Made by a program: the position numbers and the translations under genes
The notes under the pieces: model-generated
Database searches by the model: none
What the model was told of the DNA's origin: nothing
What the model saw: only the letters and a program-made list of their open reading frames with translations
Shown: in pieces, positions 42,424 through 51,178 of the stretch
Numbering within the stretch: the first letter of the stretch is position 1
Layout: the number at the start of each line of letters is the position of its first letter
Source of the DNA: Balneola vulgaris DSM 17893
Lineage (GTDB): Bacteria; Bacteroidota; Rhodothermia; Balneolales; Balneolaceae
DNA length: 64,000 nucleotides
Reading direction: 5' to 3'
NCBI RefSeq assembly: GCF_000375465.1
Contig: NZ_AQXH01000008.1
Span: forward strand, 1 to 64,000

Positions 42424-43803
42424 TTAAAAGGAAGTGAGTTCAGCCTGAGTTTTAATTTGTTTAAGCACTCGGTCATGAATTTTTGAGATGATTTGGTCTG
42501 CAAAGAAGTTCCAGTACATAGTTGGTTGCATCTCATTGATGTACCAAGTTGTACCTGTTATTAGAGTATTTCCATTAGCTAGTTTTTCTATTTTAAATTC
42601 ACCTTTAACCGATCGGAAATAGTTGTCTAAGTGAGGTGCATAGATTTCACCATAAGGGCTCCATTCTTGTAATGGCTGTGGTTGGGAAATAACATCAAAC
42701 TGAATTAATGAAGGGTATTCCCATGTAGTAATAGGTTCTACAAAGGCACCTGTTGAAAATTCACAATATCGAGTTGCTCCTACGCCAGTGCCAACTAATC
42801 GTGCTTTTGTTGGGTATGCAATACCAAGCTTAAAATACCAAGCAGGTTCAGTTTCAATTTCTTTAAAATTGATAAACTCTTCCCAAACGATTTCCCTAGA
42901 AGCACTTATTTCAATACTTGATGAAATGGATGAGACCTTATCAACAGGAGCATTATGGTCAATGTTTACTGCTACAAGGAATGCAAAGGGAATAACTAGA
43001 AAGCTATAGGCGGTGTTTTTAGGAGCCGAAATTCGTGACAGGTAATGCCCAAAAAGGGCCCCCATTCCGCCTAGTGTTATGGCGATTGGATAGGCAAGTA
43101 TTAAACAAATTAGCCCTTCAAGTGCAAACAGAACTAATACTCCGCAAATCAATAGTAAAGTAAACATTGTATGAACAACGGACGAGGTTTTAGTAGTAGG
43201 ACGATTGAAGTTCAATGTGTAGGAAGAAGTCAATCCAACTAATACAGGCGTCACTATAAATAATGCAGAGCCATAACTATTGTATAGATAAACGCTAGCC
43301 CACATTGAGCATATAAAGATTACAGTGCCAGTTATAATGCCAATTAAACCACTTCGAAGAGATATGTTAAAGGTTGTAGACTTTTTGAGGATGCTATCGG
43401 GTGTGTTAACGGATGGAAGGAAGCATAGCGTAAGCATCAATACGTAATTGATAAAGGGAACAAAGAAGAGGATAGCATACCAAGGTGATTTGCCAGCATC
43501 AACGAGTCTTTTTTGGGTAAGATTGAGTCCCATCCAAATAAAAGGGAGTGCCCAAAACATCATAACTAAATACAGTAAAGAAGGTGCTTGGGTAGCTGAA
43601 GATTTGCCTATGACAGCAAATGGAGATAAGTAGTCTAAGGGCGACCAGAATTCAAGTGTGTAGTAATAAATGATGAGAGCATCTATAATGTATTTACACA
43701 ACATGAGGGTAAAACCAATGATGGCATACCGTTTGTTAGATATTTTCCCCTCTAGATTAAATAAGAGATTTTTTAGGCGTAGCCCCTCAACGAACCCCGG
43801 CAT
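42424..43803 (-). CDS. DUF805 membrane domain fused to a START/SRPBCC-like domain
   Basis: The 459 residues (ATG 43803; TTG 43809 also possible) begin with a DUF805 region: LFNLEGKISNKRYAIIGFTL, then KRLVDAGKSPWYAILFF. Further transmembrane helices continue to about residue 290. The C-terminal 150 residues read as an SRPBCC/polyketide-cyclase-type ligand-binding domain: SSSIEISASREIVWEEFINF, TGVGATRYCEFSTGAFVEPI and SVKGEFKIEKLANGNTLIT. The combination suggests a membrane protein that binds a hydrophobic ligand on one side. The start lies inside the 3' end of the Rieske-GltB gene (17-base overlap), so the two are probably coupled. Confidence 0.85.
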   Translation of the reverse strand: MPGFVEGLRLKNLLFNLEGKISNKRYAIIGFTLMLCKYIIDALIIYYYTLEFWSPLDYLSPFAVIGKSSATQAPSLLYLVMMFWALPFIWMGLNLTQKRLVDAGKSPWYAILFFVPFINYVLMLTLCFLPSVNTPDSILKKSTTFNISLRSGLIGIITGTVIFICSMWASVYLYNSYGSALFIVTPVLVGLTSSYTLNFNRPTTKTSSVVHTMFTLLLICGVLVLFALEGLICLILAYPIAITLGGMGALFGHYLSRISAPKNTAYSFLVIPFAFLVAVNIDHNAPVDKVSSISSSIEISASREIVWEEFINFKEIETEPAWYFKLGIAYPTKARLVGTGVGATRYCEFSTGAFVEPITTWEYPSLIQFDVISQPQPLQEWSPYGEIYAPHLDNYFRSVKGEFKIEKLANGNTLITGTTWYINEMQPTMYWNFFADQIISKIHDRVLKQIKTQAELTSF

Positions 43804-45397
43804 ATTCAATTCCCGTTAGATGATGCATGTCTTTTTTCCAAGTCACTAAATCATACATAGAAAATGCTTTAAAATCAGCATGGCCACAAGCACGTGCTAA
43901 TACTTGCATTAGCTTAGTTGTATTGCGGAAATAGTTATTTAATAAAGCGGCTGATTTTTCGATTTCAAAGCGAGCTCGAAGTCCACCTTTTTGAGTAGCA
44001 ATGCCAACGGGACAATTATTGGTATGGCAAGCACGCATCCCTAAACAACCCATAGCCTGAATGGCTGAGTTGGCAACAGCAATGCCGTCGGCTCCTAAAC
44101 AGAGGGCTTTAGTGAAATCGGCGGCCGTTCTAAGTCCTCCTGTTACAATCAAAGTTACCTCATCGGAGGAAATACCTTGTTCATCCAAATATTTACGCGC
44201 TTTGGCCAGAGCAGGGATGGTGGGTATAGAAATGTGATTGCGTAAAATGGAAGGTGCTGCACCGGTGCCCCCACCACGACCATCTAATATGATGTAATCG
44301 GCACTGGCATCAAGGGCAAATTGAATGTTTTCCTCAATATGATTGGCAGATAATTTAAAGCCGATGGGAATACCACCAGTAAACTCGCGTACTTTATCCG
44401 CCATCGCTTTGAAATCTTCGGGGCTATGTAAGTCATCGAACTTGGCTGGGGAAATGGCATCTTGGCCCTCTTCTAAGCCACGAACTTCAGCGATACGCCC
44501 GTTAACTTTATTTCCGGGGAGATGTCCACCAACTCCTGTTTTGGCACCCTGACCTGCTTTAAAATGAAAAGCCTGCACTCCTGAAAGTTTTTCCATTTCG
44601 AAGCCAAATTTAGCGGAGGCTAGCTCATAAAAGTATTTGCTGTTAGCCGCTTGTTCGTCGGATAACATGCCGCCTTCCCCTGAACAAATACCCGTGCCCG
44701 CCATTTCTGCCCCTTTAGCGAGCGCAATTTTTGCTTCTTCAGAAAGTGCCCCGAAACTCATGTCCGACACAAAAATAGGGATGTCTAATTGCAGAGGTTT
44801 TTTAGCTTTCGGTCCAATAATGAGTGTAGTGTTGACCTCTTCATCTTCGAAGAGAGGACTTGGCTTCAGTTGTGCTGTTTGAATTTGAATATCATCCCAG
44901 CTAGGTAGTTCTTGTCGGCTTACACCCATGGCTTCCACCGGACCATGCGAGCCATCGATGCTGTCACTTCCAGCCAGGCTATTTATTTCATTTACAAAGG
45001 GTTCATCATCGGTACCATGAATGTCTTGGTAAGTACCAAGGTAGGAATCTCGATCGTAAGGCTGCGGATTATCCTTTTCCCAGGCAGCAATTTCATCCTT
45101 ATCTACCCATAATTGTCCGTCTTCAACCCAACAAGTAAAACTCTTGAGCTCTTCCTCATTATTGTATTCACTAATGCCGGTTTTGTATCGATAGTCCCAA
45201 CCGTGTAAGCCACAGATAAGGTTCTCGCCGTCTATGTGTCCATCGGCAAGCAGTGCACCGCGGTGGTGACATCTTCCAAATAAAACAGAAGCTCCATCCC
45301 CATCTCGTACAATTACTAAATCAACATTTGAAACGAGAGCATAGGTCGGCGTTAAGTTCTCTAATTCATCCCAATTATAGATCGCGTGTGCAGCCAT
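43787..45397 (-). CDS. Rieske domain fused to glutamate-synthase FMN/3Fe-4S domain
   Basis: The 536 residues fuse two redox modules. Residues 1-105 are a Rieske ferredoxin: C43-x-H45 (GRCHHRG) and C62-x2-H65 (ICGLHGWDY) with 16 residues between, the ligands of a 2Fe-2S cluster. Residues about 150-530 form the GltB-like FMN barrel: LDIPIFVSDMSFGALSEEAK, GEGGMLSD, KTGVGGHLPGNKV, FKLSANHIEE, YIILDGRGGGTGAAP. The 3Fe-4S motif C-x5-C-x4-C (GCLGMRACHTNNCPVG) is present. The glutamine amidotransferase domain of glutamate synthase is absent, so it does not make glutamate by itself. The Rieske domain may feed electrons to FMN for an unknown substrate. Overlaps the DUF805-SRPBCC gene downstream. Confidence 0.93.
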   Translation of the reverse strand: MAAHAIYNWDELENLTPTYALVSNVDLVIVRDGDGASVLFGRCHHRGALLADGHIDGENLICGLHGWDYRYKTGISEYNNEEELKSFTCWVEDGQLWVDKDEIAAWEKDNPQPYDRDSYLGTYQDIHGTDDEPFVNEINSLAGSDSIDGSHGPVEAMGVSRQELPSWDDIQIQTAQLKPSPLFEDEEVNTTLIIGPKAKKPLQLDIPIFVSDMSFGALSEEAKIALAKGAEMAGTGICSGEGGMLSDEQAANSKYFYELASAKFGFEMEKLSGVQAFHFKAGQGAKTGVGGHLPGNKVNGRIAEVRGLEEGQDAISPAKFDDLHSPEDFKAMADKVREFTGGIPIGFKLSANHIEENIQFALDASADYIILDGRGGGTGAAPSILRNHISIPTIPALAKARKYLDEQGISSDEVTLIVTGGLRTAADFTKALCLGADGIAVANSAIQAMGCLGMRACHTNNCPVGIATQKGGLRARFEIEKSAALLNNYFRNTTKLMQVLARACGHADFKAFSMYDLVTWKKDMHHLTGIEYAGVR

Positions 45398-45443
45398 GAT
45401 AAAATCAATTAATTAATAACACTATATATACAATGAGGAGGGC

Positions 45444-45478
45444 AAAAAAAAGCCCCCTTGATTTCATTCGAAGGAGGC
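45444..45478 (-). terminator. Terminator after the small secreted-protein gene
   Basis: On the minus strand, gcctcctt pairs with aagggggc (one G-U) around a loop of about 11 bases, then TTTTTTTT (plus-strand a run at 45444-45451). It ends the 45492-45911 transcript before the Rieske-GltB gene. Confidence 0.88.
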
Positions 45479-45491
45479 TTAAGGTACATTC

Positions 45492-45911
45492 TTATAAATA
45501 GTTGATCTGCGTTTTAGCTTTTCCTTGATAGAAACCGCTAGCTTTAACGCTTGGAGGCCACTCACCATTCAGTTTAAAAGCGTGAGTTCCTTTTACCTGA
45601 TCAGGGACGCTCAATATTTGTGTACTAAGAAAAATTTCTTCGCCAAAGGTGTTAGTAACAAGTACTTGTTTGGGAGCGATAATATGAATTTCGGTATTTG
45701 GTGCGGAAGTAATTTCAACATTCCCGCTTTGTGTTCCAGATTTTGTGTTCGATATTAATATTGAAGAATCAACATGGCTGCTAGCCCCACTTACTACACG
45801 TACTTTTACCTGCATGGTAGCGGTTGCTTGCGCAGCGCTTTGAGTACTATTAGCTAAACAGATTATAGTAGCCAATAACAATGTGTGTAATATTCTACTT
45901 TTCCCAGACAT
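45492..45911 (-). CDS. Small secreted beta-rich protein, unknown
   Basis: The 139 residues have a signal peptide (residues about 1-28, ending STQSAAQA). The mature part is strand-rich with VKVRVVSGASSHVDSS, GNVEITSAPNTEIHIIAP and GTHAFKLNGEWPPSVKASG, similar in style to DUF4402-type or adhesin-like single beta domains of secreted proteins. No cysteines. Monocistronic, with its own terminator at 45444-45478. Function unknown. Confidence 0.65.
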   Translation of the reverse strand: MSGKSRILHTLLLATIICLANSTQSAAQATATMQVKVRVVSGASSHVDSSILISNTKSGTQSGNVEITSAPNTEIHIIAPKQVLVTNTFGEEIFLSTQILSVPDQVKGTHAFKLNGEWPPSVKASGFYQGKAKTQINYL

Positions 45912-46018
45912 ATGTCTGTTAACGGCAGAACATTAGAAGTTTTTAATATTAATTTATGTTAACAAATGTAAAGCTAAGGAAATCCACTCCTAAAGGCAAT
46001 AAGCCACTGTTTTTTGGT

Positions 46019-46519
46019 TTAACTAAAATGAAAAAACTTCTTCCAGCGTAGTTTTCGGGCTCTTTTCTTGAGCTTAAGTAGCCGATCTTTGCCTATGGAT
46101 GGGTATAAAGCGGTTGGGCGTTCTTCATCGATAATGTCACTAGGGTCTAATACGCCAAGCGTTTTAATGAAGAGTAGGAAGCCAGAGCGCATATACTTTT
46201 TAAAGTTCGCCTCTAAAGTATCGATGATTTCTTCCCACTTTTCGGGACGAAGGGAGTATTCAATAGCTAAACCTTTGGCATCTTCCTCTTCTCCGCTATT
46301 AATGCATATCTCTAGCTGAAGTTCGATGTTCTCAGGGAGGGGTTCAGGGCGAAGTATTTTTGGTCCTTTGCCCAAGTGCTCTTTATGTGGGAAAAAGCTC
46401 TTCCATAATTCTCCGGTTTGAGGGTCGTGATAATAGACTTCAAACGTCTCTTCGTTTTTGCGAAGAGGAATCATGCGGCTGATTCGCTCAATCTGTTGAT
46501 GATAGTTTAATACGTACAT
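46019..46519 (-). CDS. Hypothetical protein
   Basis: The 166-residue soluble protein has no signal peptide or membrane helix. It begins MYVLNYHQQIERISRMIPLR and contains VYYHDPQTGELWKSFFPHKE, LAIEYSLRPEKWEEIIDTLE and a basic C-terminal tail (RLLKLKKRARKLRWKKFF) that may bind nucleic acid or membrane. No family is recognised. It lies alone between a convergent secreted-protein gene and a divergent outer-membrane gene. Confidence 0.6.
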   Translation of the reverse strand: MYVLNYHQQIERISRMIPLRKNEETFEVYYHDPQTGELWKSFFPHKEHLGKGPKILRPEPLPENIELQLEICINSGEEEDAKGLAIEYSLRPEKWEEIIDTLEANFKKYMRSGFLLFIKTLGVLDPSDIIDEERPTALYPSIGKDRLLKLKKRARKLRWKKFFHFS

Positions 46520-46637
46520 GGTTTTTTTCTTTACAATTTGTATGCTCTAGCGTGTGTTTTGTTCCTAATAGACCTACTTTAATCGCCGTACAATTTGTAA
46601 CTCAAATCGTTTCAGTATCTAACAGCTAGAGGTTTTT

Positions 46638-48341
46638 TTGAAGAGATTAATATTCATCCTGTTTGCACTTAGTTTTTCACTCCAAATTGAGGGGGTAGCA
46701 CAATCGAGTTTGGTGCCGTCTTACCATCCCGTATATGAGTGGTTATACCTGCAAAGAGTAAAAGGGGTGTTGCCTGATTATGATTATGAGTCATTGCCTT
46801 TAAATCGTGCTACTATCCTCGAGCACTTGAAAGAATTAGATCTTTTAGAAAACAAGAGTGTCAAAGAGGAGAAAACGCTACAAAGTTTTTTAGAAGAATT
46901 TGATCCCACTCATTTAAATAAGGATTACACCCATTCACTTTTTGAACGAGGAGAGCGCATTAGTTGGGATCGTTTTAAAGGGTGGATCTCAAATAATGGG
47001 GAAAAACATCTTTTCTCTAGTACCTCAGAAGGTGGGTTTTTGGTTTTGGATCATGGTTACGGTAGAAGACCAATGTATGTAAATGATGGTGGAAGAGAGT
47101 TAAGCTCAGCGGCTGTAATGCTTCAACACTGGAGAAGCTACGGGAGTTATAGAAATAATATTGGGTATCATGCTGAATTAATACGAGCTCAACCTATAGC
47201 AAGGTTCCTATCATTCGGCTTTAAGGAGATTTTAGAATATGATGGGTTTTATCATTACAACTGGAAGTCGCTAAATGGACAGTACTATGTAAATTATCAT
47301 TATGAAGCATATGCGACCTTTAGTCATAATATATTTGAGGCTTCGATTGGTAGAGGTAATCTCAAAGAAGGAGTTGGTCAAAGTGAGAATTTAGTTTTTT
47401 CGAGGTCTTCTATTCCTATTGATTGGATCCAATTGAAAGTTGGTACACCTTTTATAAACTACAAAATGATTCATGGCAAGCCCACATGGAAATCAACCCG
47501 AACACCCCTTCCATCAGATAGTACTATACTCACAAAAAACTCCCCAGAGCGCTGGCTGGCTTATCACAAAGTAAACATTCAACCTCTTCCTTGGATTGAC
47601 CTGAGTGTATATGAAATGATCAACTACAGTAATAGAGGTGCTGAGATATCATATCTGAATCCCGTAAATAGATATGCCTTTGCAGAATGGGAGTTGCAAG
47701 ATCAAGATAATGGCTGGATGGGAGCCAGTATGGTACTTCGACCCTTCACTGGACTTGAAGCCTACACAGAGTTATTAGTAGATGACTTAGGGAACAAAAA
47801 AGACATCATTTTTAAGAAAGAATTTCCTAAGACGAGCAGATTTGGTAGAAAATATGGCGCTAGCTATGCATTGAAGTGGGGAGCACAATTATGGTCGGAG
47901 TATACCCGCATTGATCCCTTTCTATATTCACACCCCTATGACTTAAACGGACATTTAGATAAAGGTATAGGTTTAGGGAGTCAGGTTGGACCCAATGGCG
48001 ACCGTTTAGAAGGTGGATTAAAAATTTGGGGAGTGGGTAGAACGTTCGTCAGTATGAGCTATTCCTACAACCGACAGGGTTTAGATGTTTATGATACTAA
48101 TGGCGAGCGCACATTTTTAGCGGGTGCCTCTGTAAATGATGGTCGTGATTTAAATATTCCACGAACGAATTTATTTTTAGATGGTGATTTGCACACTTGG
48201 CACCGCTTACTGTTAGAAGCGCAATGGGAATTTAAAAGAGGATACGTTCTTAAAGTGCATGCCGATCAACGCCTCATGATAGAAGGAAATCAAAGAGGTG
48301 ATCAGAGTATAATTTGGGCCGATATAGTAATCGGGTTTTAA
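46638..48341 (+). CDS. Outer-membrane barrel protein, Wzi-like
   Basis: The 567 residues begin at a TTG (46638, with AGAGG upstream at 46627-46632) and have a signal peptide (MKRLIFILFALSFSLQIEGVAQ). An N-terminal helical segment of about 120 residues (YEWLYLQRVKGVLPDYDYES to SFLEEFDPTH) resembles the N-terminal part of Bacteroidota capsule-assembly Wzi-like proteins. The rest is a large barrel rich in aromatic residues (FLSFGFKEILEYDGFYHYNW, GRGNLKEGVGQSENLVFS) ending in IIWADIVIGF. It sits beside GtrA and glycosyltransferase genes, consistent with polysaccharide assembly at the surface. The family call is tentative. Confidence 0.7.
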   Translation: MKRLIFILFALSFSLQIEGVAQSSLVPSYHPVYEWLYLQRVKGVLPDYDYESLPLNRATILEHLKELDLLENKSVKEEKTLQSFLEEFDPTHLNKDYTHSLFERGERISWDRFKGWISNNGEKHLFSSTSEGGFLVLDHGYGRRPMYVNDGGRELSSAAVMLQHWRSYGSYRNNIGYHAELIRAQPIARFLSFGFKEILEYDGFYHYNWKSLNGQYYVNYHYEAYATFSHNIFEASIGRGNLKEGVGQSENLVFSRSSIPIDWIQLKVGTPFINYKMIHGKPTWKSTRTPLPSDSTILTKNSPERWLAYHKVNIQPLPWIDLSVYEMINYSNRGAEISYLNPVNRYAFAEWELQDQDNGWMGASMVLRPFTGLEAYTELLVDDLGNKKDIIFKKEFPKTSRFGRKYGASYALKWGAQLWSEYTRIDPFLYSHPYDLNGHLDKGIGLGSQVGPNGDRLEGGLKIWGVGRTFVSMSYSYNRQGLDVYDTNGERTFLAGASVNDGRDLNIPRTNLFLDGDLHTWHRLLLEAQWEFKRGYVLKVHADQRLMIEGNQRGDQSIIWADIVIGF

Positions 48342-48764
48342 CTACCAGCTGATCTTCTTTTCGAAAGCGAATTGTTTCGTATAGAAGTTAAAGAAGAAGA
48401 ATAGGATGGTAACTCCAACTTTCATCACTATAGGGTGTTCTTGGAAGAAAGCGAGTTGATATAAACCATGCACCAATAAAGCGGATAAGGCGATGGCAAT
48501 TAGGGAAAATGAAATGGACCAAACAAAAGATTTCGAAAGGCTACGTTTCTTTTCAAAGATGAAAAATCGTTGTAGAACGAAGTTCGTTAACATTCCTGAA
48601 GCTTGAGCAACAGCTTGAATCCAAGCAACTAACATCCCTGATGGAAACAGTAAAAAGAAGACTAAATAATCGATAGCCGTGGCAACGATAGAGCTCATCC
48701 CAAACTTAAGCTTGGGTAATAAGTATTTTTCTATGGATTGCCGGATTTCTATGGCTATCTGCAT
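48342..48764 (-). CDS. GtrA family membrane protein
   Basis: The 140 residues from the ATG at 48764 form four transmembrane helices with the GtrA pattern: LKFGMSSIVATAIDYLVFFLL, ASGMLTNFVLQRFFIFEKKR and a final FFFFNFYTKQFAFEKK. A longer start at 48842 would overlap the divergent gene and add an unlikely N-terminus. GtrA-type proteins are proposed flippases for undecaprenyl-phosphate-linked sugars. Divergent from the glycosyltransferase gene with only 23 bases between start codons. Confidence 0.9.
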   Translation of the reverse strand: MQIAIEIRQSIEKYLLPKLKFGMSSIVATAIDYLVFFLLFPSGMLVAWIQAVAQASGMLTNFVLQRFFIFEKKRSLSKSFVWSISFSLIAIALSALLVHGLYQLAFFQEHPIVMKVGVTILFFFFNFYTKQFAFEKKISW

Positions 48765-48787
48765 CTTGTTGGTTAAATTAGCATTCG

Positions 48788-50344
48788 ATGATAGCCACAA
48801 CGAAAGATAAAAACTACTCTTTACTTCAGAAAAACCACCCATTATGGATTGGGGGGATTATTTTAATTTCTATTCTGCTACGCATTCTCTGGGGTGTATT
48901 TTTTGGGCGGGAATATTGGGGAGATAGCTACCACAATACCTGGATGCTCGAACAGTATATACAATCGGGCGACTATGTTGATTATAAAGATCGCCATTTA
49001 GTGTGGCTCCCTCTTTATAGGTGGTTGATGATCGGTTTGCATATGCTGGTAACTGCTTTTGGAGGTGTTTTCCAGAGTTGGATTACTCCACTCATCCTTC
49101 AATTGGGCTATGTGTTTGTGGCCGTAAAATCATCTGTGATTCTATTTAACGATCGCTTGAAGCCGGCCGCTATTTTTGTATTCACCCTTTTGCCATTACC
49201 CATACTATTTAGTGCTTTCAATATGTCGGAAGGACTGGCTTTAGTATTAATAGCCGCTGTTATCCTTTTACTAGTGCAATGGAGCACTAGAAAGAGCTTA
49301 TTTATGATTGCCATTCTATCAATGGCCATCATGCTTACAAGGCATGAAGTGACAGCCTTTTTAGGATTAATCTCACTTTCGTTATTCCTTCATGGGAAAT
49401 TTCGTCGAGCCCTCGCCATTATATTTGGGGTACTAGCAGGAATTGGAGTGTGGAGTTACTTCAACTATATCATGGAAGGGGATGCATTATTTTGGTTAAC
49501 GAGTAAGCTCACTGCATCAGGAGCAGGGGCAAAGGAAGCCATCGAAAGTGCGGGACTGAGCTCTAGGTTATTAGAGGTGCTACTATCTACACTACTAGCC
49601 TTTCCATTAATCATCTTTTTAAAGGGAAGTATCTTCGTAAAAAGTGATGCTGAAATCAGCACTTTAGTAAGCCGTAAAGTAAATGTGCCCTCCTTCAAAG
49701 CTGTATTGAGAAGCTGCATCGCCTTCCTGATTCTTTTCATCATCGGGTCGTTGTTCTTTTTCCACAGTGCAGACGCCAAATACCTGCTGTTTCTCTGTTA
49801 TCCAATATCTATGGCCATTATACTATCCATAAATTATATGAGGCTATGGACGCAACGAGTGTTATTAGTGTCGATGTTTCTGTTCATTGGTTTGGTATCC
49901 ATAGTATTTCATGCCCGTTCTTTTAACCTAGAAGCAGAAAGAGAAATTGGTCGGGTGATGCAGGATATATCACAGAAAGAAATGGTATGGAGCGATTACC
50001 CAACCACCTTGGTAATGAGTGATTGGCCTACAGACAAAGCCATTAGCTCTAGTACGATCGAGCGTTTAATGAAGGAGGAAAGCATCACCATTCCTGAAGT
50101 GATGCTAGAGCATAATATTCAATATGTGGTGGTTTCCAATGCAAGCTTTTCCATTGTGGAAGAAGAAATACCACAAACCATGCTACCCGATGATTTTATC
50201 TGGGGCGGCTACCAGTTTCGACGAGTTGGAGCATCTGATTCGAGAGGATGGCAACGAGGCGATGATGGATTATGGGTCAGTCTAAAGAAATGGGTGATGA
50301 GCCAAAACGATCCCGTTTTTCTATGGAAAGTAGAAGCCCTTTAG
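48788..50344 (+). CDS. GT39-like membrane glycosyltransferase
   Basis: The 518-residue polytopic protein has about 11 transmembrane helices and a first periplasmic loop with acidic residues (REYWGDSYHNTWMLEQYIQSG), typical of ArnT/PMT (glycosyltransferase 39/83-type) enzymes that use polyprenyl-phosphate sugars. The C-terminal soluble domain (EREIGRVMQDISQKEMVWSD, DWPTDKAISSSTIE) is periplasmic. Along with the GtrA protein, which could flip the lipid-linked sugar, it may glycosylate an envelope target. The acceptor is unknown. Confidence 0.85.
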   Translation: MIATTKDKNYSLLQKNHPLWIGGIILISILLRILWGVFFGREYWGDSYHNTWMLEQYIQSGDYVDYKDRHLVWLPLYRWLMIGLHMLVTAFGGVFQSWITPLILQLGYVFVAVKSSVILFNDRLKPAAIFVFTLLPLPILFSAFNMSEGLALVLIAAVILLLVQWSTRKSLFMIAILSMAIMLTRHEVTAFLGLISLSLFLHGKFRRALAIIFGVLAGIGVWSYFNYIMEGDALFWLTSKLTASGAGAKEAIESAGLSSRLLEVLLSTLLAFPLIIFLKGSIFVKSDAEISTLVSRKVNVPSFKAVLRSCIAFLILFIIGSLFFFHSADAKYLLFLCYPISMAIILSINYMRLWTQRVLLVSMFLFIGLVSIVFHARSFNLEAEREIGRVMQDISQKEMVWSDYPTTLVMSDWPTDKAISSSTIERLMKEESITIPEVMLEHNIQYVVVSNASFSIVEEEIPQTMLPDDFIWGGYQFRRVGASDSRGWQRGDDGLWVSLKKWVMSQNDPVFLWKVEAL

Positions 50345-51123
50345 CGCAACTTGTCTAACTTTTTAACCGCCTCATTTTTAAAGAACTCGTCATTGTGATG
50401 TTCATCTCCTAGTGAGAGTAAGTATTCAAAATGATGGATGGCCAGTTTCTTATTCCCCATCTCTAGGTGCGTGAGTGCCAGCCAGTAGTGATGAACAGGG
50501 TAGTCATCGAGGTCAACGGCCCGTTGGAAATAATCCAAGGCTTTATCTAAGGATGCTTTAGGGGCTGTGCCAAAAAAGAGTCGAGCAAAAAAGCGCATCA
50601 CTCCTCCAAACTGCGACACCTCGTAATGCCAACGCCCTAAAATATGGAGAGCTCTGTCGTTTTTAGGATCTAACTCGAGGGCTATTTCGGCATTAACACG
50701 CACACTATCGGCTAACTGCACTTTTTGCTTTAACCCATATACATCTACCATGCCAGCATAGGCCATGCTTTTATGCTCAAAGCCAAACTTATTGGTGTCA
50801 TCCAAATCGATGGCCTTATTTGCGGCTTCGAGTGCTTTCTCGAAATAAGCTTTACGGCTTTCCACATCCTTGCTTCCCCTATCGGAGTAGCTTTGATCGC
50901 CCGCCTCTAAATAACAAAGCGAAAGCTGACTGTAGGCGGTGCTGCTATCAAGGCAGGTGCTATTGATGGCTTCTTCCCATATCTGAATTTCAAATTCTAG
51001 ATTTTTATTCTCGCGGGCTTCTTTAGCTAGGGTATGATATTCCTCACAAGTAAGTGGAGGTAATTGAGCTGCATTAGTACCACTTTGAAAGAAAAATGCT
51101 AGTAAAATTGAAAGAAGGATCAT
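50341..51123 (-). CDS. Secreted TPR-repeat protein
   Basis: The 260 residues have a signal peptide (MILLSILLAFFFQSGTNAAQ) and several tetratricopeptide repeats: NLEFEIQIWEEAINSTCLDS, AYFEKALEAANKAIDLDDTN, RALHILGRWHYEVSQFGG and SLDKALDYFQRAVDLDDYP. Such proteins act as periplasmic scaffolds. The 3' end overlaps the convergent glycosyltransferase gene by 4 bases. Similar to RMD1-like TPR proteins in style. Confidence 0.85.
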   Translation of the reverse strand: MILLSILLAFFFQSGTNAAQLPPLTCEEYHTLAKEARENKNLEFEIQIWEEAINSTCLDSSTAYSQLSLCYLEAGDQSYSDRGSKDVESRKAYFEKALEAANKAIDLDDTNKFGFEHKSMAYAGMVDVYGLKQKVQLADSVRVNAEIALELDPKNDRALHILGRWHYEVSQFGGVMRFFARLFFGTAPKASLDKALDYFQRAVDLDDYPVHHYWLALTHLEMGNKKLAIHHFEYLLSLGDEHHNDEFFKNEAVKKLDKLR

Positions 51124-51178
51124 TGTGGGATGTTGGAACGATTAGTGCTATTTTTGTGCAAAAAATTAATTCAACGAT

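Noticed and set aside
46019-46519. Possible immunity protein
   Set aside because: Only a vague resemblance in length and charge; no toxin gene is near.
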